DNA of 64,000 bases, taken from assembly GCA_016720685.1 (NCBI GenBank), contig JADKKC010000001.1:62001-126000 (forward strand), in the 5' to 3' direction. Made by a program: the position numbers and the translations under genes. The stretch comes from Zoogloea sp. GTDB taxonomy: Bacteria > Pseudomonadota > Gammaproteobacteria > Burkholderiales > Rhodocyclaceae. Below the pieces are notes generated by a model. The model was not told the origin of the DNA. It ran no database searches and saw only the letters and a list, made by a program, of their open reading frames with translations. Shown here piece after piece: positions 33,736 through 43,759 of the stretch. Within the stretch, counting starts at the first letter, position 1. Every line of letters starts with the position of its first letter.

Positions 33736-33786
33736 GGGGGCAATTCCTCGTGTCGCTAGGGGGGCAATTTACGATGTCGCCTGACA
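33736..33786. mobile_element. Probable end of an IS21-family element with repeated terminal motif
   Basis: GGGGGCAATT-N5-TGTCGC occurs twice, at 33736-33756 and 33760-33780, a period of 24. It is followed by CTGACA, so from the outside the tip reads TGTCAGGCGACA. Multiple repeats near the ends and a TGT tip are characteristic of IS21. No istA/istB gene is adjacent. Confidence 0.5.
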
Positions 33787-33934
33787 GCCAGCGGCAGAAA
33801 CTCAGCCTCAGCAGTCGTTCGACCGGGCATCCTCGCACATGATGGCGGTAGGTTCTCGCAAGAGGTTCGGAGGTTCAAGTTATCTTGCGAAAGGTCCAAG
33901 TTCGGTTGCGAACGAAAAATACGAGCCGCCGCAC

Positions 33935-33989
33935 TTGAAAAGCGAACAGGCCGTCCCTATTATTAGCACTCGTTGGCGGTGAGTGCTAA
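33935..33989 (+). promoter_or_regulatory. groESL promoter with CIRCE operator
   Basis: TTGAAA (33935-33940), a 17-base spacer and TATTAT (33958-33963) form a strong sigma-70 promoter. A perfect CIRCE element, TTAGCACTC-N9-GAGTGCTAA, lies at 33963-33989, overlapping the transcription start. This is the known HrcA operator, so groESL should be heat-inducible through HrcA. The leader to groES is about 90 bases. Confidence 0.95.
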
Positions 33990-34081
33990 CAGCCTCCGCC
34001 ACCAGACGCCAGACGTCAGTCGGCCCCATTTTTTCTGACGGGCAAGTTCGCCCGGATCGAACCGAGTAGGAGAGTTCTAAT

Positions 34082-34372
34082 ATGAAAATCCGTCCCCTGC
34101 ATGATCGCGTGATCGTCAAGCGCGTTGAAGCCGAGCGCACCACCTCCAGCGGCATCGTCATCCCCGACTCCGCCGGTGAGAAGCCCGATCAAGGCGAGAT
34201 CCTGGCTGTTGGCAATGGCAAGATCCTCGAGAACGGCGACGTGCGCAAGATGGATGTGAAGGTGGGCGACCGCGTCCTGTTCGGCAAGTACGCCGGCCAG
34301 ACCGTCAAGGTCGATGGTCAGGAACTGCTGGTCATGCGCGAAGAAGACATCATGGGCGTGGTCGAGGCCTGA
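34082..34372 (+). CDS. groES: Co-chaperonin GroES
   Basis: 96 aa, standard length. The N-terminus MKIRPLHDRVIVKR, the mobile loop around ERTTSSGIVIPDSAGEKP and the C-terminal VMREEDIMGVVEA are canonical. A heptamer caps GroEL during protein folding in the cytoplasm. AGGAGAG precedes the ATG. groEL follows after 57 bases in the same HrcA/CIRCE-controlled operon. Confidence 0.98.
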   Translation: MKIRPLHDRVIVKRVEAERTTSSGIVIPDSAGEKPDQGEILAVGNGKILENGDVRKMDVKVGDRVLFGKYAGQTVKVDGQELLVMREEDIMGVVEA

Positions 34373-34429
34373 GCCTCAATCCCCCGCGTCGTCCCTATCC
34401 TCATTTAAAGAATTCCGGAGAAACACAGA

Positions 34430-36079
<1,650 letters not shown>

Positions 36080-36108
36080 TTCCCCTCCGAACCTCCCGGT
36101 TCAGCAAG

Positions 36109-36136
36109 AACCCCGCTTCGGCGGGGTTTTTGTTTT
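36109..36136 (+). terminator. groESL terminator
   Basis: CCCCGC-TTCG-GCGGGG followed by TTTTTGTTTT, a classic rho-independent terminator 30 bases after groEL. Confidence 0.93.
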
Positions 36137-36284
36137 GCGCGATGTGTTTCCTGGCTTTTGTTAAGGCACTTTCTCAGGCTCTTTCGAACGTAAGTTCACA
36201 GTAAGGCTCTGCCGGTAACTTGCCATCACCCTTGAAGGAGTCGTACTGGCTCCTTGTCAGGCTTATTCGAAGAGGAGGAGACAA

Positions 36285-36593
36285 ATGAAAGACGACCTCG
36301 GCGACCGCATCCGGGCAAACCCGAAATACCAGGAGCTGGTCTCAAAGCGCAATGCCTACGGCTGGATCATGACGGCATTGATGATGATTGTTTATTACGG
36401 CTATATCCTGTTGGTAGCTTTCAACAAGGATTTTCTGGCCACCAAGACGGGGGCGGGTGTCACCTCTTACGGTATTCCGATCGGTATTGGTGTGATTCTG
36501 TTCACCATCATCATTACCGGCATCTATATTCGTCGTGCCAATACTGAGTTTGACGATCTGAAGGCTCAGATTATCAAGGAGGCCACCAAGTGA
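36285..36593 (+). CDS. DUF485 membrane protein (YjcH-like)
   Basis: 102 aa with two membrane helices (about 24-44 and 61-83) and the family N-terminus beginning RIRANPKYQELVSKRNAYGW. DUF485 proteins are almost always encoded just before actP-type sodium/acetate symporters and probably assist them. GAGGAGGAG lies before the ATG. Its TGA overlaps the ATG of the symporter (TGATG), so translation is coupled. Confidence 0.93.
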   Translation: MKDDLGDRIRANPKYQELVSKRNAYGWIMTALMMIVYYGYILLVAFNKDFLATKTGAGVTSYGIPIGIGVILFTIIITGIYIRRANTEFDDLKAQIIKEATK

Positions 36594-38361
36594 TGCGCAA
36601 TTCCAAACTGATCTTCGGCCTCCTCGCCGTGCTGGCCTCCGGTGCCGCTCTCGCAGCGGGCGCCGACATGGGCCAGGTCGAAAAGCAGGCGACCAACTGG
36701 ACCGCCATTGCCATGTTCGGCGTCTTCGTTGCCGGTACGATGTTCATCACCAAGTGGGCCGCCTCCAAGACCAAGTCGGCGGCCGACTTCTACACCGCTG
36801 GCGGTGGCATCACCGGCTTCCAGAACGGCCTGGCGATCGCCGGCGACTACATGTCCGCTGCGTCCTTCCTGGGTATTTCCGCTGCTGTTATGGCCAACGG
36901 CTACGATGGCCTGATCTATGCGATCGGCTTTCTCGTGGGCTGGCCGGTCATCACCTTCCTGATGGCAGAGCGCCTGCGCAACCTCGGCAAATTCACCTTT
37001 GCCGACGTGGCCGGTTACCGCTTCCAGCAAACCCCGATCCGCGCCTTCGCCGCTTCTGGCACGCTGGTCGTGGTCGCCTTCTACCTCATCGCCCAGATGG
37101 TCGGTGCCGGTCAGCTGATCAAGCTGCTCTTCGGCCTCGAGTACTGGATGGCTGTGGTGATCGTCGGCGCGCTGATGATGGTTTATGTGCTCTTCGGTGG
37201 CATGACCGCCACCACCTGGGTGCAGATCATCAAGGCTGTGCTGCTGCTGTGCGGCGCTTCCTTCATGGCCTTCATGGTGCTGATCAAGTTTGGTTTCAGC
37301 CCGGAAGCGATGTTCGCCAAGGCTGTTGAAATCAAGTCTGCACTGGCCGCCAAGGATGCCAAGCTGATCGCCGATGCCGCGGTTGCTGCGCAGCGCAGGG
37401 CAAGGACGTCGCTGAAGTGACCGCCGCGATGGCCGCCGCCAAGGGCGACTCCATCATGGCTCCGGGTAACTTCGTCAAGGATCCGATCTCCGCCATCTCC
37501 TTCGGCATGGCGCTGATGTTCGGTACCGCCGGCCTGCCCCACATCCTGATGCGCTTCTTCACCGTGCCGGATGCCAAGGAAGCCCGCAAGTCCGTGGGTT
37601 GGGCAACTGTCTGGATCGGCTACTTCTACATCCTGACCTTCATCATCGGCTTCGGCGCCATCACCTTCGTGCTGACCGATCCGACCTTCCTCGATGCCAA
37701 GGGCGTCCTGAAGGGCGGCGGCAACATGGCGGCTATCCACTTGGCCAATGCTGTCGGCGGCAACATCTTCCTCGGCTTCATCTCCGCGGTTGCCTTTGCC
37801 ACCATTCTGGCTGTGGTTGCCGGCCTGACGCTGTCCGGTGCTTCCGCCGTGTCCCATGACTTGTACGCCACCGTGTTCAAGAAGGGTAATGCGGATTCCG
37901 CCTCCGAGTTGCGTGTGTCCCGCATCACCACCATCGTCCTCGGTATCATCGCGGTCGTCCTGGGTATCGCCTTCGAAAAGCAGAACATCGCCTTCATGGT
38001 GTCCCTGGCCTTCGCCATCGCCGCGTCCGCCAACTTCCCGGTGCTCTTCATGAGCGTGCTGTGGAAGGATTGCACCACCAAGGGCGCAGTGATCGGTGGT
38101 TTCCTCGGCCTGATCTCCTCCGTGGTTCTGACCGTGGTTTCCCCGTCCGTCTGGGAAGTCACCCTCGGCAACCCGAAGGGTTCTGCCTGGTTCCCCTACA
38201 CCTCGCCCTGCCTGTTCTCGATGACCATCGGCTTCGTGGGCATCTGGCTGTTCTCGATCCTTGATCGCAGCGCCAACGCCCAGCAGGAACGTCTCGACTT
38301 CGCTGCCCAGCTGATCCGTTCCGAAACCGGTATCGGTGCATCTGGCGCTTCGGGTCACTAA
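36593..38361 (+). pseudogene. actP: Cation/acetate symporter ActP, frameshifted
   Basis: The two halves of an SSS-family symporter lie in different frames: 36593-37420, then 37399 onward to 38361. The break is at a 5-bp tandem duplication, CGCAG-CGCAG, at 37389-37398. Removing one copy restores VAAQGKDVAEVTAAMAAAKG and a full-length protein of about 587 aa with some 13 membrane helices. The first half has the N-terminal signal-like helix and YTAGGGITGFQNGLAIAGDYMS (split over the family signature). The stop of the first frame (TGA 37418-37420) overlaps a GTG (37417-37419) in the second, so reinitiation is conceivable. The gene may be inactive, phase-variable or mis-assembled. Confidence 0.88.
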
Positions 38362-38372
38362 GCGCAAGACAA

Positions 38373-38447
38373 ACCCGCCGGGTCAATGATCCGGCGGGTG
38401 TTGCAAATAAAAACCCCGGCATGCCGAAAGGCTGCCGGGGTTTTTGT
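38373..38447 (+). terminator. Tandem terminators after actP
   Basis: First hairpin: ACCCGCCGG with CCGGCGGGT (38373-38399), no strong T-tract. Second: CCCCGGCA with TGCCGGGG (38413-38440), followed by TTTTTGTTTG. The second is a classic rho-independent terminator, so the two-component genes downstream need their own promoter. Confidence 0.88.
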
Positions 38448-38807
38448 TTGCTCTGCGAGAACGCTTGCTGATGGTGCAGTGCGTCGACGGGGCGAGCGAA
38501 GGGCGTGTCCGGCAGCCCTGTGCTAGACTCGGGCGCAATCGCCTTGGGGTACGCGGCGGCAGAAGAACTGCGCGGGCTTGTGTGCATCCGCAGGACGCGG
38601 GCGGCAAACATCCGGCCAGGCAGCCGGATGCCGGAAACCTAAAAAAACGGCGGGGGATTGGGCCGTCGGGCGGCCCAATCCCCCGAGGCTATGTCGCCGC
38701 AAACGCAACGGCATAGCCCCCAAGACCGAGTAAAAGGAGAACAGCGGTTTCAATATGCCGGGCGCCGCTTACTTCAAACTTACACTTCTGCACCGACTGA
38801 AAACGCC
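38448..38807. other. Structured intergenic region before the response regulator
   Basis: This 360-base gap has no gene but several strong hairpins: CATCCGGC/GCCGGATG near 38608-38630, a perfect 15-bp stem CGGGGGATTGGGCCG with CGGCCCAATCCCCCG (38651-38685, loop TCGGG), and GGCTATG/CATAGCC around 38687-38717. Read on the minus strand, the 15-bp stem is followed by CCG and seven Ts, so it would work as a terminator in that direction. No minus-strand gene is seen nearby. A small RNA or structured leader is possible. Confidence 0.5.
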
Positions 38808-39482
38808 ATGCGCATCCTGTTGGCCGAAGACGATCCGATCATTGCCGACGGCCTTAGCCGGGCCCTGAAAAAGGCGGGTTACGCCGTTGATCACGTGCCC
38901 AACGGCGCCGATGCAGATGCTGCCTTGCTGGGCCAGAGTTTCGACCTCCTGATTCTCGATCTCGGCCTGCCCAAGCTTTCCGGAATCGAGGTGCTGCGCC
39001 GCCTGCGGGCCCGCAAGGGCGCGCTGCCGGTGCTGATTCTCACCGCCCAGGACGGTATAGAGGATCGTGTCCGGGGGCTCGACGCCGGTGCCGACGATTA
39101 CCTCACCAAGCCCTTCGCGCTCCCCGAGCTGGAAGCCCGCGTGCGCGCCCTTACACGTCGCGGCACCGGCCAGGCCCGCTGCATCGAGTACGCCCGCCTG
39201 ATCTACGACCAGGCCGACCGGGTGGTCAAGATCGACGGGCAGGTGGTGGATCTTTCGGCGCGGGAAATCGGCCTGCTGGAAGTGCTGCTGCTGCGCGCCG
39301 GCCGGCTGGTGAGCAAGGAGCAGCTCGTCGATCACCTGTGTGGCTGGGGGGAGGAAGTCTCCAATAACGCCATCGAAGTGTACGTACATCGCCTGCGCAA
39401 GAAGCTGGAACGCAGCGGCGTGCAGATCGTCACCGTGCGCGGCCTCGGGTATTGCCTGGAAAAACCGGATGTGGTCGCCTAG
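38808..39482 (+). CDS. OmpR-family response regulator (TctD/QseB type)
   Basis: 224 aa. Receiver with LAEDDP, Asp51 in LILDLGLPK and Lys101 in YLTKPF; C-terminal winged helix with IEVYVHRLRKKLE and VTVRGLGYCLE. The ATG at 38808 gives the usual MRILLAEDD start, although the frame is open further upstream. It pairs with the overlapping, frameshifted sensor kinase. Proximity to actP suggests control of carboxylate uptake, but a terminator lies between them. Confidence 0.92.
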   Translation: MRILLAEDDPIIADGLSRALKKAGYAVDHVPNGADADAALLGQSFDLLILDLGLPKLSGIEVLRRLRARKGALPVLILTAQDGIEDRVRGLDAGADDYLTKPFALPELEARVRALTRRGTGQARCIEYARLIYDQADRVVKIDGQVVDLSAREIGLLEVLLLRAGRLVSKEQLVDHLCGWGEEVSNNAIEVYVHRLRKKLERSGVQIVTVRGLGYCLEKPDVVA

Positions 39483-40970
39483 GCGACGCAAGACGGAGGA
39501 TGATTCCTCCGCAGACGGCAAGGCCTTCAACTCGCTGTTCGGCGAGATTCTCGACTGGATGCTCGCGCCCCTGCTGTTCCTGTGGCCGATCTCCATCATC
39601 GTTACCCACAATGTCGCCAACAGCATCGCCAACCAGCCTTACGACCAGGCGCTGGCGGTCAACGTGCGGGCCATCGCCCGTCTCGTGAAGCTTGAGAGTA
39701 ACCAGGCGCGGGTCAATTTTCCGGCGCCGGCCCGCCTCATCCTGCGGGCCGACGAAGACGACACCGTGTATTACCAGGTGCTCGGCTTCAAGGGCGAACT
39801 GCTGGCCGGGGACAAGGACATCCCGCCCGTCAGCGTGCCCGACAGCGTCGAGCCCGATCTGGTGATGTTCCGCGACGAGCAGATTGCCGGCGAGGACGTC
39901 CGCGTCGCCTACCAGTTCCTGCAGCCCGCCGAGGGCGCGTCGCCGAAGCGGCTGGTCGTGCTGCAGGTGGCTGAAACCCGCAACAAGCGCAGCACCCTGG
40001 CGTCACGGGTTGTTACCGGCGTGTTGCTGCCCCAGTTCGCCATCATCCCGATCGCTGTCATCCTCGTCTGGCTGGGCCTCTCCCGCGGCATTGCGCCCCT
40101 CAATCAGCTCCAGAGCCTGATCCGCCGCCGCCGCCCGTCCGACCTGTCGCCGATTTCGGTGGGGGGCGTCCCGGAGGAGGTCCGGCCGCTGATCATTGCT
40201 TTCAATGACATGATGGCGCGTCTCGAAGAAAACCTTCAGGCTCAGCAGCGCTTCATTGCCGACGCCGCGCACCAGATGCGTACCCCGCTGACCGGCCTGC
40301 GCATGCAAACCGATCTCGCCCTGATGGAAACCGATCCGGCGCAGGTGCATCGTTCCTGATCCACATTTCCCAGAGCGCCGAGCGCGCCAGCCACCTGATC
40401 AACCAGCTCCTGTCGCTGGCCCGCGCAGAGGCCAGCTACGAGAAAATCTACGCCGTCGAGCGGGTCGACCTGGACGTGCTGCTGCGCGCCATGCTCAGCG
40501 ATTTCGTGCCCCGCGCCCGCCAGAAGAACATCGATTTCGGCCTCGAAACCACCGGACAGCCCCTCGTCATCGACGGCAACCCGGTGCTCCTCGGCGAGCT
40601 CATCAAGAATCTCATCGACAACGCCATCAAATACACCCCCGAAGGGGGCTGCGTGACGGTTCGAACCATTGCCACCGAGCGGGCCATTGTCGAAGTTGAA
40701 GACACCGGAATCGGCGTGCCGGAAGCCGACCGGGAGCGGGTGTTTGAACGTTTCTACCGTGTGCTCGGCAGCTCCGAAAGCGGCTCCGGCCTCGGCCTGC
40801 CCATCGTCCGCGAGATCGCGGACCTTCACCGCGCCCAAGTCAGCCTCATCCCCAACCCCAGCGGAAAGGGCACCATCGCCCAAGTCGTCTTCCCGCGCAG
40901 CCGCACCCCGGACAGCGCCCCCCTGCCAAGCCTGGATGCTCCTCGCCCAATCACTTTCCCGCCCGCCTGA
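39469..40970 (+). pseudogene. Sensor histidine kinase (TctE/2CSK type), frameshifted
   Basis: The first part (39469-40359) has a 2CSK-type sensor with membrane helices at about 30-50 and 190-210, a HAMP region and the H-box DAAHQMRTPLTGL. It then hits a stop at 40357. In another frame, from LIHISQSAERASHLINQLL to the end at 40970, the dimerisation and ATPase parts follow with NAIKYTPEGG, DTGIGVPE and GSGLGLPIV. One added C at 40355-40356 (TCC to TCCC) rejoins them, so one base is missing. Without it the kinase lacks its ATPase domain. It may be a real mutation or an assembly error. The ATG at 39469 overlaps the regulator gene by 14 bases. Confidence 0.85.
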
Positions 40971-41004
40971 ATCATCAGGGGATGAAATAAATGCTCGAAA
41001 TTAT

Positions 41005-41033
41005 TTGACAAGCCTTCGATCGAAGTCTATTAT
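41005..41033 (+). promoter_or_regulatory. tRNA-Phe promoter
   Basis: TTGACA (41005-41010), 17 bases, TATTAT (41028-41033): a near-perfect sigma-70 promoter 13 bases before the tRNA. Confidence 0.9.
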
Positions 41034-41046
41034 GCGTTCTCTCTTA

Positions 41047-41122
41047 GGCCAGTTAGCTCAGTTGGTAGAGCAGCGGATTGAAAATCCGCGTGTCCGTGGT
41101 TCGATTCCGCGACTGGCCACCA
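41047..41122 (+). tRNA. tRNA-Phe (anticodon GAA)
   Basis: 76 bases. The acceptor stem GGCCAGT pairs with ACTGGCC and the CCA end is encoded. D-stem GCTC/GAGC, anticodon stem GCGGA/TCCGC with loop TTGAAAA, and T-stem CGTGG/CCGCG with TTCGATT loop all fold. The anticodon GAA reads phenylalanine codons. An integrase fragment lies about 1 kb downstream, which suggests the 3' end once served as an integration site. I found no second copy of the tRNA end within the window. Confidence 0.97.
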
Positions 41123-41128
41123 GAATAC

Positions 41129-41164
41129 AAGCCGCTTCCCGCATTTTTGCGTGAAGCGGCTTTT
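41129..41164 (+). terminator. tRNA-Phe terminator
   Basis: AAGCCGCTTC pairs with GAAGCGGCTT around a CCGCATTTTTGCGT loop that itself forms a small stem, then TTCTACATTTTT. Positioned 6 bases after the tRNA. Confidence 0.85.
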
Positions 41165-41370
41165 CTACATTTTTACTCCGAATTCTACAAAACTAGTGCT
41201 GCGGCTTTCGCTGACGGATCCTGTGCTGGCCGACGAACTAGAGGTATCGCTTCTCTTTCCCGTTTGCAGTAGTGGGAAGGTTTGCGCGCTTCAGCTTAGT
41301 TAAGTTGCGCGTTCCTATGTTTTTAGGATATATACATTGCTACAACGAGTCCGGGGAGCGAAAGCGGTAG

Positions 41371-41805
41371 ATGAATATCGAGTTGGTGAGGCCTTATCTT
41401 GATTTGCTTTCTGGAGTTGCGAATGCGTTTACGATTGCGGCTTCATTTTTAGCGATATACATATACTTTACATCGCATGAAAAAATTGCTACCGCTTTTA
41501 AGTTGCTTTTGAATTACTCTTTTCAGACAACACTTGGTGAATTAAAGAGAAGCTTGGAGCGGTTGAATGAATATAATGCAAAAGAACCTGATCACATTGC
41601 AGAGATACAGAGTATCTTGCATGAAATAGCCGGGCAGATTAAGGGCAACTCTAGGCTTCTTGCTTGTGCACCAGATCTGCCGGAAAGAATTGAGAGGCTT
41701 GCAGGGGGGAGAAAAATAACCGAGCCCATGAAGCGGTCAATGGTAAGTGAGATTAGGGAGATTCTTCGGAATCTTCAAATTAACAGTATGGAGGGCGGGC
41801 TGTGA
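41371..41805 (+). CDS. Low-GC island gene, single-helix membrane protein of unknown function
   Basis: 144 aa. One membrane helix at about residues 12-34 (LLSGVANAFTIAASFLAIYIY) near the N-terminus, then a soluble, largely helical domain with many Glu, Arg and Leu residues. It has no recognised family motif. Codon use is far more AT-rich than in the surroundings, a sign of transfer. GGGGAG lies about 13 bases before the ATG. The next gene overlaps its stop (GTGA), so the two form a coupled pair beside tRNA-Phe. Defence or mobile-element function is possible, but only inferred from location and architecture. Confidence 0.72.
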   Translation: MNIELVRPYLDLLSGVANAFTIAASFLAIYIYFTSHEKIATAFKLLLNYSFQTTLGELKRSLERLNEYNAKEPDHIAEIQSILHEIAGQIKGNSRLLACAPDLPERIERLAGGRKITEPMKRSMVSEIREILRNLQINSMEGGL

Positions 41806-42167
41806 GTAAGATTGTTCAAGCGGTTAATTCAATGATTGCGAATGACAATTACATCTCAAGTGTGCTGCAAGGCCAGAGTGAGATTTTCTTCTTATACAAG
41901 GGGCTGTATAAGTGGTCTATCACTAAACGCGATGATGGTTACCATCTCTGGTTTTACCCTGGGGGACAAGAGTTGAGGTCTTTGGCGGCCTTGGATAATG
42001 ATGGTTGGGGCTCTGCTGATATACCAATGGTTCATTATCACGATGCAGAGATAGGAACAAAGGAAGCTAAAGCGTCTTTTGCGGAGCTTTATACTGTTTT
42101 GTCAGAGAAAGTTCACGGTATTGATGATGTTCTTAATGACATCATTGGTGATGGCATACCATTCTAG
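41802..42167 (+). CDS. Low-GC island gene, soluble protein of unknown function
   Basis: 121 aa with GTG start overlapping the stop of the preceding gene. It is soluble and acidic, beginning MSKIVQAVNSMIANDNYISS, with aromatic-rich strands in FFLYKGLYKWSITKRDDGYHLWF and an acidic C-terminal helix. No motif is recognised. The same AT-rich codon use as its partner indicates joint acquisition. A complex with the membrane protein encoded upstream is likely because of coupling. Confidence 0.7.
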   Translation: MSKIVQAVNSMIANDNYISSVLQGQSEIFFLYKGLYKWSITKRDDGYHLWFYPGGQELRSLAALDNDGWGSADIPMVHYHDAEIGTKEAKASFAELYTVLSEKVHGIDDVLNDIIGDGIPF

Positions 42168-42200
42168 GGTTTTTGCGTTTCATTCTAAGCGGAATAGTTC

Positions 42201-42662
42201 TTAAAGAAGTGGCTTAATGCGCTCGCCTTTACGGTCTCGAGTGTAATGTTCAGTCATTTTCCGATTTGCATGTTCTAGCAGTTTTTGTGCGTGCCCAAGG
42301 TTGCCCGTATCCGTCGCGGCCTTGGCCCGGATGTCCCGAAACTGAAAAGTCGCGCCAGCGGCCTCCCTGGCCTCGTCAAAGCGATTCCGCAGCATCCAGT
42401 AGGTGAAGGGCTGGCCATTCTCGTCCTGAATGAGCCAGGCGCCCTTGATCTTCGCCGGCCGGGTGGTGATGCGCTCGATCACCTGGGCAAGATCTCCGGT
42501 GATCTCGATAGCCAACTTCTTGCCGGTCTTGTTCTGCTTCATGTGCAGCGCACCGTCCCGAATGTCGGCGCGGGTCAGCTTGAGCACGTCGGCCGGCCGC
42601 TGGCCAGTCAGCAGGGCCGGATCCATGGCGTCCTGCGGGGTGTAATCCCCTTTCTCCCACAC
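42201..42662 (-). pseudogene. Tyrosine recombinase (phage integrase) C-terminal fragment
   Basis: About 153 codons of the catalytic domain survive. The first catalytic arginine is in LLTGQRPADVLKL, the second box is FQFRDIRAKAATD, and the C-terminal Tyr is in MTEHYTRDRKGERI. The His of the usual HxxR box is replaced by Arg (RDIR). The N-terminal DNA-binding and core-binding parts are missing: upstream of about 42700 the sequence changes to a toxin-antitoxin fragment. It is thus probably inactive. Its position 1 kb from tRNA-Phe marks the remains of an integrated element. Confidence 0.8.
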
Positions 42663-42679
42663 CTCTTTGAATTCGTTGC

Positions 42680-42913
42680 CTTCACGACGCGGCTTCTGGC
42701 GGCGGGGCTGTCCTGGCTGATGTGTGTTCGAATTTCTTTCAGGTGTTCAACTGCAAGGTGCGTCCAGAGAATCCGACTGCAAGGCGCCAAGCCTTCTTCC
42801 TGGTCGAGTCGGTCGAGCAGGGCGTCAACCTCGTTGTCGGGAATGACCCGGCCTTGCTTGGCAGCTTCCAGCCCGGCTTTCCTGCAATCCGAAAATGTGT
42901 CCAGCCATAGCAC
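42680..42913 (-). pseudogene. ParDE-like antitoxin-toxin fragment
   Basis: The minus strand encodes KAGLEAAKQGRVIPDNEVDA, like the C-terminal end of RHH-type antitoxins. It continues in the same frame with RILWTHLAVEHLKEIRTHIS and QDSPAA, which matches the N-terminus of ParE/RelE-type toxins. The toxin is cut short at the junction with the integrase fragment and the antitoxin lacks its start. The fused frame shows decay. Confidence 0.6.
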
Positions 42914-43081
42914 AGCTTTTCAGGGGGCCGGCGGACGCGTTTGTCGAGGGTTTTTCGCCTGACGTCGGTGTTTTCAGGAATCCCGATGCTGCGGGTTGCT
43001 TGATGCTGCGCAAGATTCGGGGCGCTGGCTGCGATTAATGTTTCGGTTTCCTCACCCGATGGACAACCAGGAGAGACGGCA

Positions 43082-43612
43082 ATGTTCACGCTCCAGCAAC
43101 TGCTCGCAACGCCCGGCAAGGACAAGCTCGATGCCGTGTCGTCGATTTATCGAAGCGCATTTTTCTGTGCGCAACGGCTGATTCACCTCAACATCAAGGC
43201 GACCCAGTCGATCATGGATGGCAACATGTCGGCGATCGATGCGCTGATGAAGGCCAGGGACGCCGGGGCGTGGTGCGCGACGCAAACGGTGATGACGCAG
43301 CGGCTCGTCGACCAGATCGTCGGCTTTGCGGGTGGTTTCAACGAGGTCGTTGCCGAAAACCAGCAGGAATTGACCCGTCTGATCAAGGCCCAGACCGATG
43401 GCCTCGGGCTGGTGGAGGGGGGCTCCGACTCATCACAGCATGCGGGGCCTGCGGTGATGATCGATGTCGTCAAATCCATGCTCGATGCTGCGCTCAAATC
43501 ACGCAATTCCATGTTGGACATGGCCCGGCTGGTCGATGGCAGCCGGAACGTGACTCCGGTGGCGGAGGCCCCGCCCAAAAAGACTCCCAGAGCGCCCGCC
43601 AAGCGACGCTGA
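43082..43612 (+). CDS. phaP: Phasin family protein
   Basis: 176 aa, helical, beginning MFTLQQLLATPGKDKLDAVS. The amphipathic central helices and the Ala/Pro/Lys-rich C-terminal tail (APPKKTPRAPAKRR) match polyhydroxyalkanoate-granule phasins. Phasins coat PHA granules and control their size. No PHA synthase lies nearby. The upstream gap (42914-43081) separates it from the island. Confidence 0.82.
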   Translation: MFTLQQLLATPGKDKLDAVSSIYRSAFFCAQRLIHLNIKATQSIMDGNMSAIDALMKARDAGAWCATQTVMTQRLVDQIVGFAGGFNEVVAENQQELTRLIKAQTDGLGLVEGGSDSSQHAGPAVMIDVVKSMLDAALKSRNSMLDMARLVDGSRNVTPVAEAPPKKTPRAPAKRR

Positions 43613-43759
43613 GCCTGGCGTCCTGATGTGCCGGACGGCGGGGGCTGCCGATCCAAAGCGGCATTTCGCGTCAGCGTTGAGACCGGCAGGCAATAATCCA
43701 ACAATTACAGCGCTCGTGAAGGCGCCGGGCGCCTGAGCTTGATTTCCGGATTTCAATCA

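Noticed and set aside
36140..36284. Sigma-54 promoter before DUF485-actP
   Set aside because: GGCAC occurs, but the GC element at the right spacing is missing.
41123..43081. Attachment site: second copy of the tRNA-Phe 3' end bounding the island
   Set aside because: I looked for the TTCGATTCCGCG / ACTGGCCACCA sequence downstream and found no convincing copy.
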